A stretch of DNA of 64,000 nucleotides from Paenibacillus sp. FSL M7-0420 (GCF_038002345.1 NZ_JBBOCJ010000001.1:3286001-3350000), one strand, 5' to 3'. Shown: positions 34,800 to 44,186, counted from the first letter of the stretch. A program made the numbers and translations. The notes: a model not told the origin generated them from the letters alone.

Positions 34800-35884
34800 G
34801 CCGCAAGGATGGAATGATGTATGCTCCGGTACATGAGGCGAAGCCTGTGGTGGGGCCGGGTGAATTCGTAATCGCTGCGCTGGCACTGGATCATGGACAT
34901 ATTTACGGGATGTGCAACGGGCTGGTGGAGGCGGGAGCCGAGCTGAAGTGGGTATACGATCCTGACCCCGAGAAGGTAAAAGCATTCCTGAACAAGTATC
35001 CCGGCGTCAGAGCCGCGCGTTCTGCTGAAGAGATTCTTGAAGATCCTGAGGTCCAGCTCGTTGCAGCGGCGGCCGTTCCTTCGGAGCGCGGTCCGCTCGG
35101 TCTGCGGGTGATGGCACATGGGAAGGATTATTTCACGGACAAATCTCCGTTCACTTCTCTGGACCAGCTCGCGGCAGCACGCCTTCAGGTGGAGCAGACG
35201 GGGCGGAAATACATGACATACTACAGTGAGAGACTGCATGTAGAGAGCGCTGTCTATGCCGGTCAGCTGGTGCAGCAGGGGGCGATTGGCCGTGTGCTTC
35301 AGGTCATGGGACTGGGTCCGCACCGGTTAAATGCACCCAGCCGGCCGGAATGGTTCTTCCAGCGTGACAAATACGGCGGCATTCTCTGTGACATCGGCAG
35401 TCACCAGATTGAACAGTTCCTCTTCTATGCAGGCTGCCGCGATGCCAAGGTACTGCATAGTAAGGTCGCCAACTATAACAATCCTGCATACCCGGAGCTG
35501 GAGGATTACGGGGATGCTACGCTGGTTGGGGACAACGGGGCTACGCAGTATTTTCGCGTGGACTGGTTCACACCGTCAGGACTCGGAACCTGGGGCGACG
35601 GACGGACGATTATTCTCGGCACGGAAGGCTATATCGAACTGCGCAAATACAGCGATATCGGCCGCTCCAGCACACCGGACCATGTCTACTGGGTGGACGG
35701 TGAGGGAGAGCATTATGAGCATGTGGCCGGGAAGATCGGCTTCCCGTTCTTCGGTGAGCTGATTCTGGACTGCCTGGAACGGACGGAGAAGGCGATGACC
35801 CAGGAGCATGCATTCAAGGCGGCTGAGCTGTGTCTGGAGGCGCAGCGGCAAGCGGTGAATCTGACACCCGATACGCTCAAATAG
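34796..35884 (+). CDS. Gfo/Idh/MocA-family oxidoreductase (2 of 3), divergent member
   Basis: The 362-residue protein differs from its neighbours. The nucleotide-binding strand is FVIAALALDHGHIYGMCNGL instead of GxGxxG, and the usual EKP motif is TDKSPF, which keeps the lysine. The C-terminal domain has KYGGILCDIGSHQIEQFLFYAG, whose His corresponds to the usual catalytic histidine region. The altered Gly motif may change the cofactor or its binding. Its ATG overlaps the epimerase stop. Confidence 0.85.
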   Translation: MSRKDGMMYAPVHEAKPVVGPGEFVIAALALDHGHIYGMCNGLVEAGAELKWVYDPDPEKVKAFLNKYPGVRAARSAEEILEDPEVQLVAAAAVPSERGPLGLRVMAHGKDYFTDKSPFTSLDQLAAARLQVEQTGRKYMTYYSERLHVESAVYAGQLVQQGAIGRVLQVMGLGPHRLNAPSRPEWFFQRDKYGGILCDIGSHQIEQFLFYAGCRDAKVLHSKVANYNNPAYPELEDYGDATLVGDNGATQYFRVDWFTPSGLGTWGDGRTIILGTEGYIELRKYSDIGRSSTPDHVYWVDGEGEHYEHVAGKIGFPFFGELILDCLERTEKAMTQEHAFKAAELCLEAQRQAVNLTPDTLK

Positions 35885-35922
35885 TTGCAGGACAGCTATC
35901 AGAAGATCGGAAGGTGGATAAG

Positions 35923-36939
35923 ATGAATATCAACGGAGCAGCGATTATCGGCTGCGGGGCGATTGCCCCGCTGCATGCCAGAGCTATTGCTTCGATCGAG
36001 AATGTGCGGCTGGTAGCCGTGGTGGACAGTGACCCTGTTCAGGCGGCGCAGTCCGCTCAGGATTACGAATGTGAAGGCCTGACGGATTACAGGGAGCTGC
36101 TGGAGCGTGCAGATATCGGCATCGTCCATCTCTGCACGCCGCATCATCTGCACGCCGGAATGGCAGTGGAACTGCTGAAGGCAGGCAAGCATGTGTTAAC
36201 CGAGAAGCCCATGGCGCTGGATGTGCCTTCGGCCCGCTTGATGCAGGAGGCGGCGGAGCAGGCTCCGGGACAGCTGGGTGTAGTATTCCAGAACCGCTAT
36301 AATGAACCTTCGGTGCGCATCAGGGAGGTGATCGATTCCGGCAGCCTGGGTAACCTCCTCTGCATGAAGGGCTTGGTAACATGGACCCGGACTGAGGAGT
36401 ACTACACGAACAGTCCATGGAGAGGCCACTGGGCTACGGAAGGCGGAGGGGTATTGATCAATCAGGCTATCCATACCCTGGATCTGCTGCAATGGTTCGG
36501 CGGTGACATCGCTTCCGTGAAAGGCAGTGTAAGCACCGATGTGCTGAACAATGTTATTGAGGTCGAGGACAGTGCACATGCGTGTATCGACTTCAAAAAC
36601 AAGGCGCGCGGGCTCTTCTACGGAACCAATGCATATCAGGCCAATTCACCGGTGGAGCTGGAGCTGGTCTTCGAGCAAGGGACCCTGCAGCAGCGCCGGG
36701 ACAGCCTGTATCTGTGGAAGGATGGTCAGGAGACGCTGCTCTGTGAGCCGCAGAGCATCAGCAGCGGCGGGAAATCCTACTGGGGCACCGGGCATTCACG
36801 GTTAATTCATGACTTCTACGCCCACATCCGTGAAGGCCGCAGGTTCTGGATTGACGGTGCTGAGGGCATCAAAGCGCTCACGCTGATTGCAGAGATCTAC
36901 AAGTCCTCGGGGAGCCGGAATCTGGTCCCTCAGGTCTAG
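35923..36939 (+). CDS. Gfo/Idh/MocA-family oxidoreductase (3 of 3)
   Basis: The 338-residue enzyme has the Rossmann motif AAIIGCGAIAPLHARAI, LCTPHHLHAGMAVELLKAGKHVLTEKPMAL with the catalytic Lys, and WATEGGGVLINQAIHTLDLLQWF. The ATG at 35923 has GGAAGGTGG upstream and begins right at the nucleotide-binding strand, so the longer reading from 35830 was rejected. It is last in the cluster, which has no transporter gene. Confidence 0.92.
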   Translation: MNINGAAIIGCGAIAPLHARAIASIENVRLVAVVDSDPVQAAQSAQDYECEGLTDYRELLERADIGIVHLCTPHHLHAGMAVELLKAGKHVLTEKPMALDVPSARLMQEAAEQAPGQLGVVFQNRYNEPSVRIREVIDSGSLGNLLCMKGLVTWTRTEEYYTNSPWRGHWATEGGGVLINQAIHTLDLLQWFGGDIASVKGSVSTDVLNNVIEVEDSAHACIDFKNKARGLFYGTNAYQANSPVELELVFEQGTLQQRRDSLYLWKDGQETLLCEPQSISSGGKSYWGTGHSRLIHDFYAHIREGRRFWIDGAEGIKALTLIAEIYKSSGSRNLVPQV

Positions 36940-36966
36940 CGTACATCATCCGGCTGATGCCGGAAT

Positions 36967-37006
36967 AGGCTGTCTCTTATGCAGAGCTCTGCTTAAGGGA
37001 TGGCCT
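36967..37006. terminator. Hairpin between convergent genes
   Basis: AGGCTGTCTCTTA can pair with TAAGGGATGGCCT, with G-T pairs, over a loop that is itself the palindrome GCAGAGCTCTGC. The following bases are only moderately T-rich. It likely serves the oxidoreductase cluster and the convergent tetR gene. Confidence 0.5.
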
Positions 37007-37021
37007 CATTTGTGTTATCCG

Positions 37022-37582
37022 TTACAGCTTAATAGCAAGCCAGCAGGCTTCAATGGTCTGCTGAATCTGCTGCTCATTCAGCGGATATTTTCCGTCCAAG
37101 TAGCCTTTGATGACAGCAATTAATATCCCGTAGATCAGCTGATAGCACAGACAAACATTCATTTCCCGGATGATTCCCTGCCGCTGTCCTTCTTCAATGA
37201 TGGAGAATATCTCTAAGGTTGAGGGAGCCGGCGTGTTCCGCAAGTCCTCGGAAATATAGGGCGAGGAGCAATAGTTCTCTGTGAAATCAACCTCTTTGGG
37301 GTATTGAAGCGAATAGTTAGCCGTATTCTTCAGAAGGCTCTTCACACGCTCATAGATGGTTAAGCCGGGGTCATAGCCGTTCATGACGAACTCATTTTTA
37401 TGTATGCGGACTTTATGGTACAACTCATTGACCAGCTGCTCCTTGTTCTCGAAATAATGGTAGAATGTGCTGGAGCCTACATTGGCCCTCTTGAATATTT
37501 TGGCGAAAGTAACAGATTGTAAGCCTTCTTCAGTAATTAAATCAAGGGTTGCCTGAAGAATATCATCTCGTTTACCCATCAT
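37022..37582 (-). CDS. TetR-family transcriptional regulator
   Basis: The 186-residue protein has the N-terminal TetR helix-turn-helix (ILQATLDLITEEGLQSVTFAKIFKRANVGSSTFYHYFENKEQLV) and a variable ligand domain. A GAGGTG precedes a double ATG. The target is not evident: the nearest divergent gene is msrA, more than 350 bases away, with an AT-rich region between. The ligand is unknown. Confidence 0.88.
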   Translation of the reverse strand: MMGKRDDILQATLDLITEEGLQSVTFAKIFKRANVGSSTFYHYFENKEQLVNELYHKVRIHKNEFVMNGYDPGLTIYERVKSLLKNTANYSLQYPKEVDFTENYCSSPYISEDLRNTPAPSTLEIFSIIEEGQRQGIIREMNVCLCYQLIYGILIAVIKGYLDGKYPLNEQQIQQTIEACWLAIKL

Positions 37583-37935
37583 TACACCTCACTAGCGGAA
37601 AAATCATTCTATAAAATAGTACATCCCCTGCAAGGAAATGTCAATTATCAGAATGTCTATTCCGCTGCAAAGTGGAAAAAAGATAGAATTTGTGGTGAAA
37701 TAGACAATAAAAGAACTATATTTTTGTCTAAATTAGGAAAAATGGAATTTTCGTTCTGAATTTATTTGAAGTTTGATTTTCTTCCTTTTAGAATATCAAT
37801 AGAATAAATATTCTATTTCTTAAGCATATAAATGGATTGCTAATACAAGCAATCCAATTGACTTTTAGACCATTAGGCTTTATCTTAGTACAGGGTTTAC
37901 CTAGAGTCAGCAGAAGAGAGACAGGGAGTGGGAGT
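37583..37935. promoter_or_regulatory. AT-rich divergent region between tetR and msrA
   Basis: There is no gene here. Two inverted repeats stand out: AATAGAATA/TATTCTATT (about 37799-37818) and GGATTGCT/AGCAATCC over AATACA (about 37833-37854). Next to the second, TTGACT (37858-37863) and TTATCT 16 bases on form a likely msrA promoter, so the palindromes may be operators or an upstream terminator. Confidence 0.5.
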
Positions 37936-38457
37936 ATGGCTATGGAACAGGCAATGTTTGCCGGAGGCTGCTTCTGGTGCATGGTTACGCCGTTCGAAGA
38001 GCTTCCCGGAATTCACGGGATTGTATCGGGATACGCCGGAGGAACGGTAGAGAACCCTACTTATGAGCAGGTGAAGACCGGTACAACCGGTCACTACGAG
38101 GTGGTTCAGATCACTTATGACCCTGAATTATTCCCTTACGAGCAGCTGCTTGCGCTATTCTGGCCGCAGATTGACCCGACGGATGACGGCGGACAGTTTC
38201 AGGACCGGGGTACGCAGTACCGCACGGCGGTATTCTATTATACGGAAGAGCAGCGGCTGGCTGCACTGGCTTCCCGGGAGCAGGTGGCGGTCAGCGGCAG
38301 ATTCGAGCTTCCGGTGGTGACGGAGATTCTGCCTGCGCCGGTATTCTATCCGGCAGAAGACTATCATCAGGACTATCATAAGAAGAATCCGAAGCATTAT
38401 AAAGAGGACCGTGAGCAATCCGGACGGGATACCTTTATTTCGCAGCACTGGGAATAG
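37936..38457 (+). CDS. msrA: Peptide methionine sulfoxide reductase A
   Basis: The 173-residue enzyme carries the active-site motif GGCFWC with the catalytic Cys. SGYAGG, YEQVKTGTTGHYEVVQITYDP, QDRGTQYRTAVFYY and EDYHQDYHKKNP follow as expected. It repairs methionine-S-sulfoxide in proteins. Two ATG codons six bases apart could start it; both follow GGGAG. There is no MsrB domain or msrB gene next to it. Confidence 0.95.
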   Translation: MAMEQAMFAGGCFWCMVTPFEELPGIHGIVSGYAGGTVENPTYEQVKTGTTGHYEVVQITYDPELFPYEQLLALFWPQIDPTDDGGQFQDRGTQYRTAVFYYTEEQRLAALASREQVAVSGRFELPVVTEILPAPVFYPAEDYHQDYHKKNPKHYKEDREQSGRDTFISQHWE

Positions 38458-38477
38458 TGAATACGAGATGGAAGCCT

Positions 38478-38523
38478 ACAAAAGCCTTTAATGACCAGGC
38501 GTCTGGGAATTAAGGGCTTTTTG
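38478..38523 (+). terminator. Terminator after msrA
   Basis: AAAAGCCTTTAAT pairs with ATTAAGGGCTTTTT, with an inner CAG/CTG pairing. The T-run ends the stem. Confidence 0.88.
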
Positions 38524-38644
38524 CTATTTTTGCAGCACCGTGCGGGTTAAGCTATAGATAATTATGCCTAAAACCAAAATATGGGAACCTGAATCCGAAA
38601 TTCCGTGCCTACTCAATTGCCGATTGTGCAACTATAATCATATT

Positions 38645-38658
38645 TGTAAACGGATACA
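38645..38658. promoter_or_regulatory. Candidate cre (CcpA) site ahead of the glucanase gene
   Basis: TGTAAACGGATACA matches the consensus TGWNANCGNTNWCA at all but one fixed position. It lies 166 bases ahead of the glucanase gene, near a weak promoter-like TATAAT (38633-38638). Catabolite repression of a secreted glucanase would be expected. Confidence 0.45.
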
Positions 38659-38823
38659 AGCATTGGTAATTCTGGTTCTGATGCAGGCGGGAATAGGGGG
38701 GAGGTAGCAGGGTACGGGTACAGAGGATAGAATAAGCGGCTTGGCGAAATACAGAATGCTCTACAGCTCCTGCAGTTGAAGGGAAGTACTGCAATGCCAA
38801 TATAATTCAGGAGGAATCTAAGA

Positions 38824-40194
38824 ATGTCCAAAAAATGGTTAATGACGATGCTTGCGTTCGTGCTTCTGCTCTCTTGCCTGCCTTTGTTCAATTCCAAAGC
38901 AGCCGCAGCTGATTATACCCAAGGTGTAGATCTGTCGGGAACCTCAGCTACCATCTGGTTCAAATCTACAGTCAGTACCAGCTGGACCGATGTGCATTAC
39001 AAGGTGAACTCGGGAACCCAGCTAAACTACCGAATGACTTATAACAACAGTAAATCGCGTTATGAGCAGGTGGTTACAGGCGTCGCCAGCGGCACAGCAC
39101 TCTCGTACTTCTTCACCTACAACAATGGGACTCCGGCTTATGATACCGGCTGGTTCAACTACACTGCGGGAACCGCGCCCACTGCAGCGCCGACTACTCC
39201 GCCTTCCGGGTCTTCCGGTTCCATCTATTCTATCGCTGCCTCTTCTATTCCGACACCGCCGGGAGGCTCCGTGTCTGTCAAAGTCATGAACGGAACGGGA
39301 GGCGCTTACCCTGATAACCAGGTCTATTGGGGCGTCATCGGTATCAATCCGGCTAACGGAAAATGGAGTTATCTGGATCTTAGCGGCAATCTCATTCCGA
39401 TCTCGAATGCGCTGAATAATGCTTCCGGCCATCTGACCAAGAACGGGGTCAACTATGCCAATATTTATCATACGGTTAGCCAGACCAGCTGGGTGACGCT
39501 GCCCAAAATCACCTCCGGCCGCATGTTCCTAAGTGTTGGCACGCCGTTGTATATTAAGACCTATGATGACGGCTTTGCCGGACCGGATATTGATAATCCG
39601 ACCGATCCTAACCGTAATCTCTATTTCGACTTCGTTGAATTCACGGTGGATGCTACAGGCTACCATGGCAATACGACCCGTGTCGATGCATTCGGCTTCC
39701 CGGTCCAGCACCGGCTGGTAGGCTTGTCCGGCGGCTATGACAAGACGGTAGGCGAGCTGGAATCAGAGACGCGCGCTGGAATCTTCAGCAAATACCAGAA
39801 TGAAGTGCCGTCCGCCTTCAAATCGCTGGGTACCGATCAGGCGCCTTACCGGATCATCGCTCCTGTCCATGGTTCGTTCAAAGCCGGCGGGGCCAACGGC
39901 AATTATTTCGCAGGCTATGTCAGCTATAGCACCCAGGATATTCTCCGTAACGATGGCTCGCTTATCGATGCTGCCACCGGCGCTGCGATTAACCGCCATG
40001 TCTACACCACTAGTAACTGGAACAATGTAGCTAACTATTACAATGCGGCTCCCGCCAACTTTTATGCAAAATTCTGGCATGACCACAGCATCAGCGGGCT
40101 GGCTTACGGCTTCCCGTATGACGATGTCAACGGCCAGGCGTCTTACCTGGAAGTCGGTGACCCCAAAGGCCTGATTATCCGCGTGGGCTGGTAA
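38824..40194 (+). CDS. Secreted beta-1,3-glucanase: CBM56 plus GH64
   Basis: The 456-residue protein has a signal peptide (LMTMLAFVLLLSCLPLF, cut near AAAA). An N-terminal CBM56 beta-glucan-binding module (about 30-115) contains SATIWFKSTVSTSWTDVHYKV. A Pro/Thr/Ser linker (about 118-135) leads to a GH64 catalytic domain of about 320 residues. The likely catalytic Glu lies in YFDFVEFT and the Asp in TTRVDAFGFPV, the pair known from laminaripentaose-producing GH64 enzymes. It would release laminari-oligosaccharides from fungal or algal beta-1,3-glucan. RBS AGGAGGAA is strong. No sugar transporter is nearby. Confidence 0.92.
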   Translation: MSKKWLMTMLAFVLLLSCLPLFNSKAAAADYTQGVDLSGTSATIWFKSTVSTSWTDVHYKVNSGTQLNYRMTYNNSKSRYEQVVTGVASGTALSYFFTYNNGTPAYDTGWFNYTAGTAPTAAPTTPPSGSSGSIYSIAASSIPTPPGGSVSVKVMNGTGGAYPDNQVYWGVIGINPANGKWSYLDLSGNLIPISNALNNASGHLTKNGVNYANIYHTVSQTSWVTLPKITSGRMFLSVGTPLYIKTYDDGFAGPDIDNPTDPNRNLYFDFVEFTVDATGYHGNTTRVDAFGFPVQHRLVGLSGGYDKTVGELESETRAGIFSKYQNEVPSAFKSLGTDQAPYRIIAPVHGSFKAGGANGNYFAGYVSYSTQDILRNDGSLIDAATGAAINRHVYTTSNWNNVANYYNAAPANFYAKFWHDHSISGLAYGFPYDDVNGQASYLEVGDPKGLIIRVGW

Positions 40195-40237
40195 GCACGT
40201 AAGCCACAGGTAAAGGAAAACTACGATTTTACAATAG

Positions 40238-40280
40238 AGGCGCCCCGTAAGCCAGATAATGGCTGAATGGGTGCCTTCTT
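40238..40280 (+). terminator. Terminator after the glucanase gene
   Basis: AGGCGCCC pairs with GGGTGCCT, with an inner GCCA/TGGC stem, followed by TTCTTGTG. Confidence 0.75.
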
Positions 40281-40338
40281 GTGTGTGCAGTGATTATCGG
40301 CGCGGAGAAGCCTGTGGAAAATAAACAGGAAGCAAGGT

Positions 40339-41058
40339 ATGATGGATAGCAATTACACACGAAGGGAGCATCCGGAAGAGATGAAGGACAGCTTGAAGCA
40401 CATCTTATTTGATCTGGACGGCACACTAACCGATCCCAAGGAAGGTATTACCAAAAGCGTGGAGTATGCGCTCAACCAATTCAGCATTGAGGTGGAGCAT
40501 CCTGACTTGCTGATTCCGTACATAGGTCCGCCGCTATATGATTCTTTTATCGAAATTCAGGGCTTTACGGCGGAGGCAGCGGCACAGGCTGTAGAGTTCT
40601 ACCGGGAGCGTTACCGGACGTTGGGGATGTTCGAGAACCATGTGATTCCAGGCATTCCAGACCTGCTGGAGAGCTTGAGGAGTAAGGGATTCGAGCTGTA
40701 TGTGGCGACCTCCAAGCCTATTGTGTTCGCTGAGCAGATCCTCCGGCATTACGAACTGGACGGGTTCTTCAAGTATGCGGCCGGCAGCAACCTGGATGGC
40801 ACAAGATCGAAGAAGCGCGAGGTCATTCAGCATGTGCTGGAGGAGAATAATCTTCTTGCTTCGCATTCGCTGATGATCGGGGACCGGGAGCATGACATCA
40901 TCGGGGCCAAAGCCTGCGGTGTAGCCTCTGTGGGCGTGTTATTCGGCTATGGTTCAGAGGAGGAGTTATCGGCGGCCGGTGCGGATTATATTGCGCATAC
41001 GGTGGAAGAAGTAGAGGATATTATTCAGCGGTTGCAGCGGAATGAGCTCGGTGGGTAA
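40339..41058 (+). CDS. HAD-family phosphatase (phosphoglycolate phosphatase-like)
   Basis: The 239-residue protein contains the HAD motifs: nucleophile FDLDGTLTD, YVATSKP (motif II), the lysine region around KKREV (motif III) and MIGDREHDIIGAKACG (motif IV). A C1 alpha-helical cap lies between. The first ATG (40339) has AGGAAG six bases upstream; an ATG at 40381 would shorten it to 225 residues and fits relatives equally well. The substrate, perhaps phosphoglycolate or another small phosphomonoester, cannot be read from the sequence. Confidence 0.85.
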   Translation: MMDSNYTRREHPEEMKDSLKHILFDLDGTLTDPKEGITKSVEYALNQFSIEVEHPDLLIPYIGPPLYDSFIEIQGFTAEAAAQAVEFYRERYRTLGMFENHVIPGIPDLLESLRSKGFELYVATSKPIVFAEQILRHYELDGFFKYAAGSNLDGTRSKKREVIQHVLEENNLLASHSLMIGDREHDIIGAKACGVASVGVLFGYGSEEELSAAGADYIAHTVEEVEDIIQRLQRNELGG

Positions 41059-41148
41059 GGCCCACGGGCTGAGGGATTAAGGGAGTTAAAGTTAAAGGAA
41101 TTAAGCGGTCAAGCGGGAAGCGGATTTTAAGTTTTTTTCTGCGAAGTA

Positions 41149-41178
41149 TTGACTTCTGGCGAAGACCGTGCGTATTAT
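41149..41178 (+). promoter_or_regulatory. Promoter of the thrS T-box leader
   Basis: TTGACT and TATTAT are separated by 18 bases, a good vegetative promoter just ahead of the T-box leader. Confidence 0.8.
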
Positions 41179-41184
41179 GTAACC

Positions 41185-41497
41185 AGCAACACCATAACCA
41201 AGGCAATGACCAGAGACAGGATATCCCGTGAGGACTGACCAGAGAGAGAAGTGCAAGGTGAGAGCTTCTTACAGAGACCAGCCGGATGTTACCCCTCTAT
41301 AGCCGTGACACTGAACCCTCCTGCTGTTAGCGAGGCTGTAAATGTCACCGCCCCATCCCCGTTAACGGATGCCATGAGGATTGTACTGATCACGTTTCCG
41401 CCGAACAGCCGGGGGTGAAGTGACGTATAGTCGAATTAGGGTGGAACCACGAGCTTAGACGCACTCGTCCCTTTCCGGGATGAGATGCGTTTTTTTG
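41185..41497 (+). promoter_or_regulatory. T-box riboswitch of thrS
   Basis: The leader carries the T-box sequence AGGGTGGAACCACG (41438-41451) and then a terminator, ACGCACTCGTCCC with GGGATGAGATGCGT and seven T (41459-41497). The stem I distal arm (AGAGAGAGAAG with GGTGAGAG and CTTCTTAC) is visible near 41240-41275. By alignment with the lysK leader, the specifier follows CTGA and is ACC (41315-41317), a threonine codon. Uncharged tRNA-Thr should stabilise the antiterminator and allow thrS transcription. Confidence 0.9.
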
Positions 41498-41542
41498 TGT
41501 TCACATATACGATTATACACTGAAGAAATGGAGGCCATAATC

Positions 41543-43456
41543 ATGGAGATTCAAGTGCAGCTGCCGGATGGAGCAAATAGGAGGTATTCGCGTAACACCA
41601 CAATTGCGCAGATTGCGGAGTCGATTAGCGTAAGTCTAAGGAAGAATGCAGTAGCTGGCAAAATCGATGGCAGACTCGTTGACCTTGATTGTCCGGTTGA
41701 AGGGGACAGCCTCGTGGAGATCGTGTCAGCGGACAGCAGCGACGGGCTGATGATTCACAGACACAGCACAGCCCATGTGATGGCCCAGGCGATCAAACGG
41801 ATCTATGGAGAACGGAACGTGAAGCTGGGCATTGGTCCAGTGATCGAGGACGGCTTCTATTACGATATAGATATTGAACAACCCCTGTCCAGCGAGGATC
41901 TTGCTGCGATTGAGCGGGAGATGGGGAAGATCATCAAGGAGAACCTGCCGATCCGGCGCCGGGTGGTCAGCCGGGCGGAAGCGGTGCAGTACTTTGAACA
42001 GTCGGAAGAGCCGCTGAAGCTGGAACTGATCCGGGATCTGCCGGAGGACGCGGTCATCAGCCTGTATGAGCAAGGCGAATTCACGGACCTGTGCCGGGGG
42101 CCGCATCTGCCCTCCACTGGCCGGATTAAGGCGTTCAAGCTGCTAAGTGTAGCAGGTGCCTACTGGCGCGGAGATGCTGACAATCAGGTGCTCCAACGGA
42201 TATATGGCACAGCCTTCCTGAGCGCTGCGGCACTTGAAGAGCATCTGCATCTGCTGGAGGAAGCGAAGAAACGGGATCACCGCAAGCTGGGCAAGGAGCT
42301 GGGCTTGTTCATGTTCTCCGAGGAAGCGCCGGGCATGCCGTTCTACCTGGCCAAAGGGATGCTGATACGCACAGCGCTGGAGGATTTCTCCCGCAGGCTG
42401 CAGCGCGCGGACGGGTATGAGGAGGTCCGCTCGCCGCTGATGATGAACTGCCGTCTGTGGGAGCAATCCGGACACTGGGATCATTACAAGGACGAGATGT
42501 ATTTCACTAAGGTGGATGAGACAGATTTTGCGCTGAAGCCGATGAACTGTCCCGGACATATGCTGATCTACAAGAACAGCCTCCGTTCCTACCGGGATCT
42601 GCCGATCCGCATTGCGGAATACGGCCAGGTTCACCGCCATGAATCCTCCGGCGCGCTGAACGGGATGATGCGGGTCCGGACTTTTTGCCAGGATGATGCC
42701 CATTTGTTCGTGCTGCCGGAGCAGATTGAATCCGAGATCTCGCGGGTGCTGGAGCTGATCGATCAGTTCTATTCTATCTTCGGATTCGAGTACAAGGTCG
42801 AGCTGTCTACACGCCCGGAGGACTATATGGGGTCCGAAGAGCTCTGGGATCAGGCGGAGGAGTCGCTTGCGCGGGTGCTGAAGAATAACGGAATCGAGTA
42901 CCGGGTGAATGAAGGAGATGGCGCTTTTTACGGGCCGAAGATCGATTTCCATGTCCTCGATGCCCTGAAGCGGAGCTGGCAATGCGGTACGATTCAACTG
43001 GATTTCCAGATGCCTGAGAAGTTCGACCTGACTTACATTGGCGAAGATAACAACAAGCATCGTCCGGTTGTCATTCATCGTGCCGTGTTCGGCTCCATTG
43101 ACCGGTTCATGGGTATTCTTACAGAGCACTATAGCGGGGCGTTCCCGCTGTGGCTGTCTCCGGTGCAGGTCAAGCTGCTGCCAGTCTCTGTGGTTCATGA
43201 TGAGTATGCCGAGCAGGTCAGAAGACAGCTGGCGGCAGCCGGACTGCGGGTGGAGGTGGATTCCCGGAATGAGAAGCTGGGCTACAGAATCCGTGAAGCG
43301 CAGCTGGAGAAAATCCCTTATATGCTGGTGCTGGGAGATCAGGAGCAGAATGACGGAACAATCTCGGTACGAAGCCGTGCGGAGAACGCACTGTCCACGC
43401 TGAGGGCGCAGGAATTCATTCAGCAATTGACTGCCAGGATTGACAGATGGGAATAA
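41543..43456 (+). CDS. thrS: Threonyl-tRNA synthetase
   Basis: This 637-residue class II synthetase has an N-terminal TGS domain (IQVQLPDGANRRYS), the editing domain with HSTAHVMAQAI and the Zn/Cys segment DLCRGPHLPSTGRIKAFKL, and the catalytic core (MNCPGHMLIYK, RIAEYGQVHRHESSGALNGMMRVR, FYGPKIDFHVLDALKRSWQCGTIQLDF). A C-terminal anticodon-binding domain follows. The ATG at 43456-side length fits the family with the start at 41543, where GGAGG lies eight bases upstream; the longer frame reaches into the leader terminator. Confidence 0.97.
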   Translation: MEIQVQLPDGANRRYSRNTTIAQIAESISVSLRKNAVAGKIDGRLVDLDCPVEGDSLVEIVSADSSDGLMIHRHSTAHVMAQAIKRIYGERNVKLGIGPVIEDGFYYDIDIEQPLSSEDLAAIEREMGKIIKENLPIRRRVVSRAEAVQYFEQSEEPLKLELIRDLPEDAVISLYEQGEFTDLCRGPHLPSTGRIKAFKLLSVAGAYWRGDADNQVLQRIYGTAFLSAAALEEHLHLLEEAKKRDHRKLGKELGLFMFSEEAPGMPFYLAKGMLIRTALEDFSRRLQRADGYEEVRSPLMMNCRLWEQSGHWDHYKDEMYFTKVDETDFALKPMNCPGHMLIYKNSLRSYRDLPIRIAEYGQVHRHESSGALNGMMRVRTFCQDDAHLFVLPEQIESEISRVLELIDQFYSIFGFEYKVELSTRPEDYMGSEELWDQAEESLARVLKNNGIEYRVNEGDGAFYGPKIDFHVLDALKRSWQCGTIQLDFQMPEKFDLTYIGEDNNKHRPVVIHRAVFGSIDRFMGILTEHYSGAFPLWLSPVQVKLLPVSVVHDEYAEQVRRQLAAAGLRVEVDSRNEKLGYRIREAQLEKIPYMLVLGDQEQNDGTISVRSRAENALSTLRAQEFIQQLTARIDRWE

Positions 43457-43515
43457 ATCGCTTCATATATAACAGGTGAAAAGCTAACAGGTAAAAAGAT
43501 ATAGGGGGAAATCAG

Positions 43516-44112
43516 TTGACAGCAATAGAAACAGGGCAGCTTGCAGGTAGCGTAATCCGGCTTGTGCCTTTGACGGCAGAGCATAAGCCTGAGCTTAAGA
43601 AGCTGCTGCACAATCCGCTGATCTGGGAGTACACCTGGAGACGGATCAGCTCAGAGGAACAGGCAGGACAACTGGTGGATACGGCTCTGGCGAATCAGGC
43701 GGCAGGCAAGGATATGCCTTATGTGATGGTGGAGCAGGCATCCGGCCGGATCGTAGGGACTACGCGGTTGATGCATCTGGACGGTACGCATCGCAATGCA
43801 GAGACCGGCTGCACCTGGATCTCACCGGACTATTGGAGAACTGCGGTGAATACGGAGTCGAAGCTGCTTTTGCTGCAACATGCCTTCGAGGTGCTGGGGC
43901 TGATCCGGGTGGACTTCTCCATTGTCAGTCACAACCTGCGCTCCCAGCGGGCCATTGAGCGGATTGGAGCGGTCCGGGAGGGCGTCCTGCGCAAGCATCG
44001 TATTACCGCTGACGGGGCTGTTATGGACAATGTGCTGTACAGCATTATCGATGAGGAATGGCCTGCGGTGAAGAAGAATCTGCAATATCTGGTGAATGAG
44101 AAATATAAATAG
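43516..44112 (+). CDS. GNAT-family N-acetyltransferase (RimJ/RimL-like)
   Basis: The 198-residue protein is of the RimJ/RimL type: IRLVPLTAEHKPELKKLL at the start, RIVGTTRLMHLD in the central strands and NLRSQRAIERIGAVREGVLRKH in the acetyl-CoA and C-terminal part. The TTG start has GGGGGA seven bases upstream. Relatives acetylate protein N-termini, amino acids or small amines; the substrate is unknown. A terminator follows. Confidence 0.88.
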   Translation: MTAIETGQLAGSVIRLVPLTAEHKPELKKLLHNPLIWEYTWRRISSEEQAGQLVDTALANQAAGKDMPYVMVEQASGRIVGTTRLMHLDGTHRNAETGCTWISPDYWRTAVNTESKLLLLQHAFEVLGLIRVDFSIVSHNLRSQRAIERIGAVREGVLRKHRITADGAVMDNVLYSIIDEEWPAVKKNLQYLVNEKYK

Positions 44113-44148
44113 CGGTTGATATGGTGTGTTGTAAAGTAGTGCTTTAAC

Positions 44149-44186
44149 ATAGAGGGGTCCCTGCGCGGGCTCCTCTATTTATTTTG
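44149..44186 (+). terminator. Terminator after the acetyltransferase gene
   Basis: ATAGAGGGGTCC pairs with GGGCTCCTCTAT over a short loop and is followed by TTATTTT. Confidence 0.88.

Noticed and set aside
42143..43426. Long antisense open frame of 427 residues opposite thrS
   Set aside because: The plus strand encodes a complete threonyl-tRNA synthetase. The antisense frame lacks a ribosome binding site and shows no known motif, as expected from codon bias in GC-rich genes.
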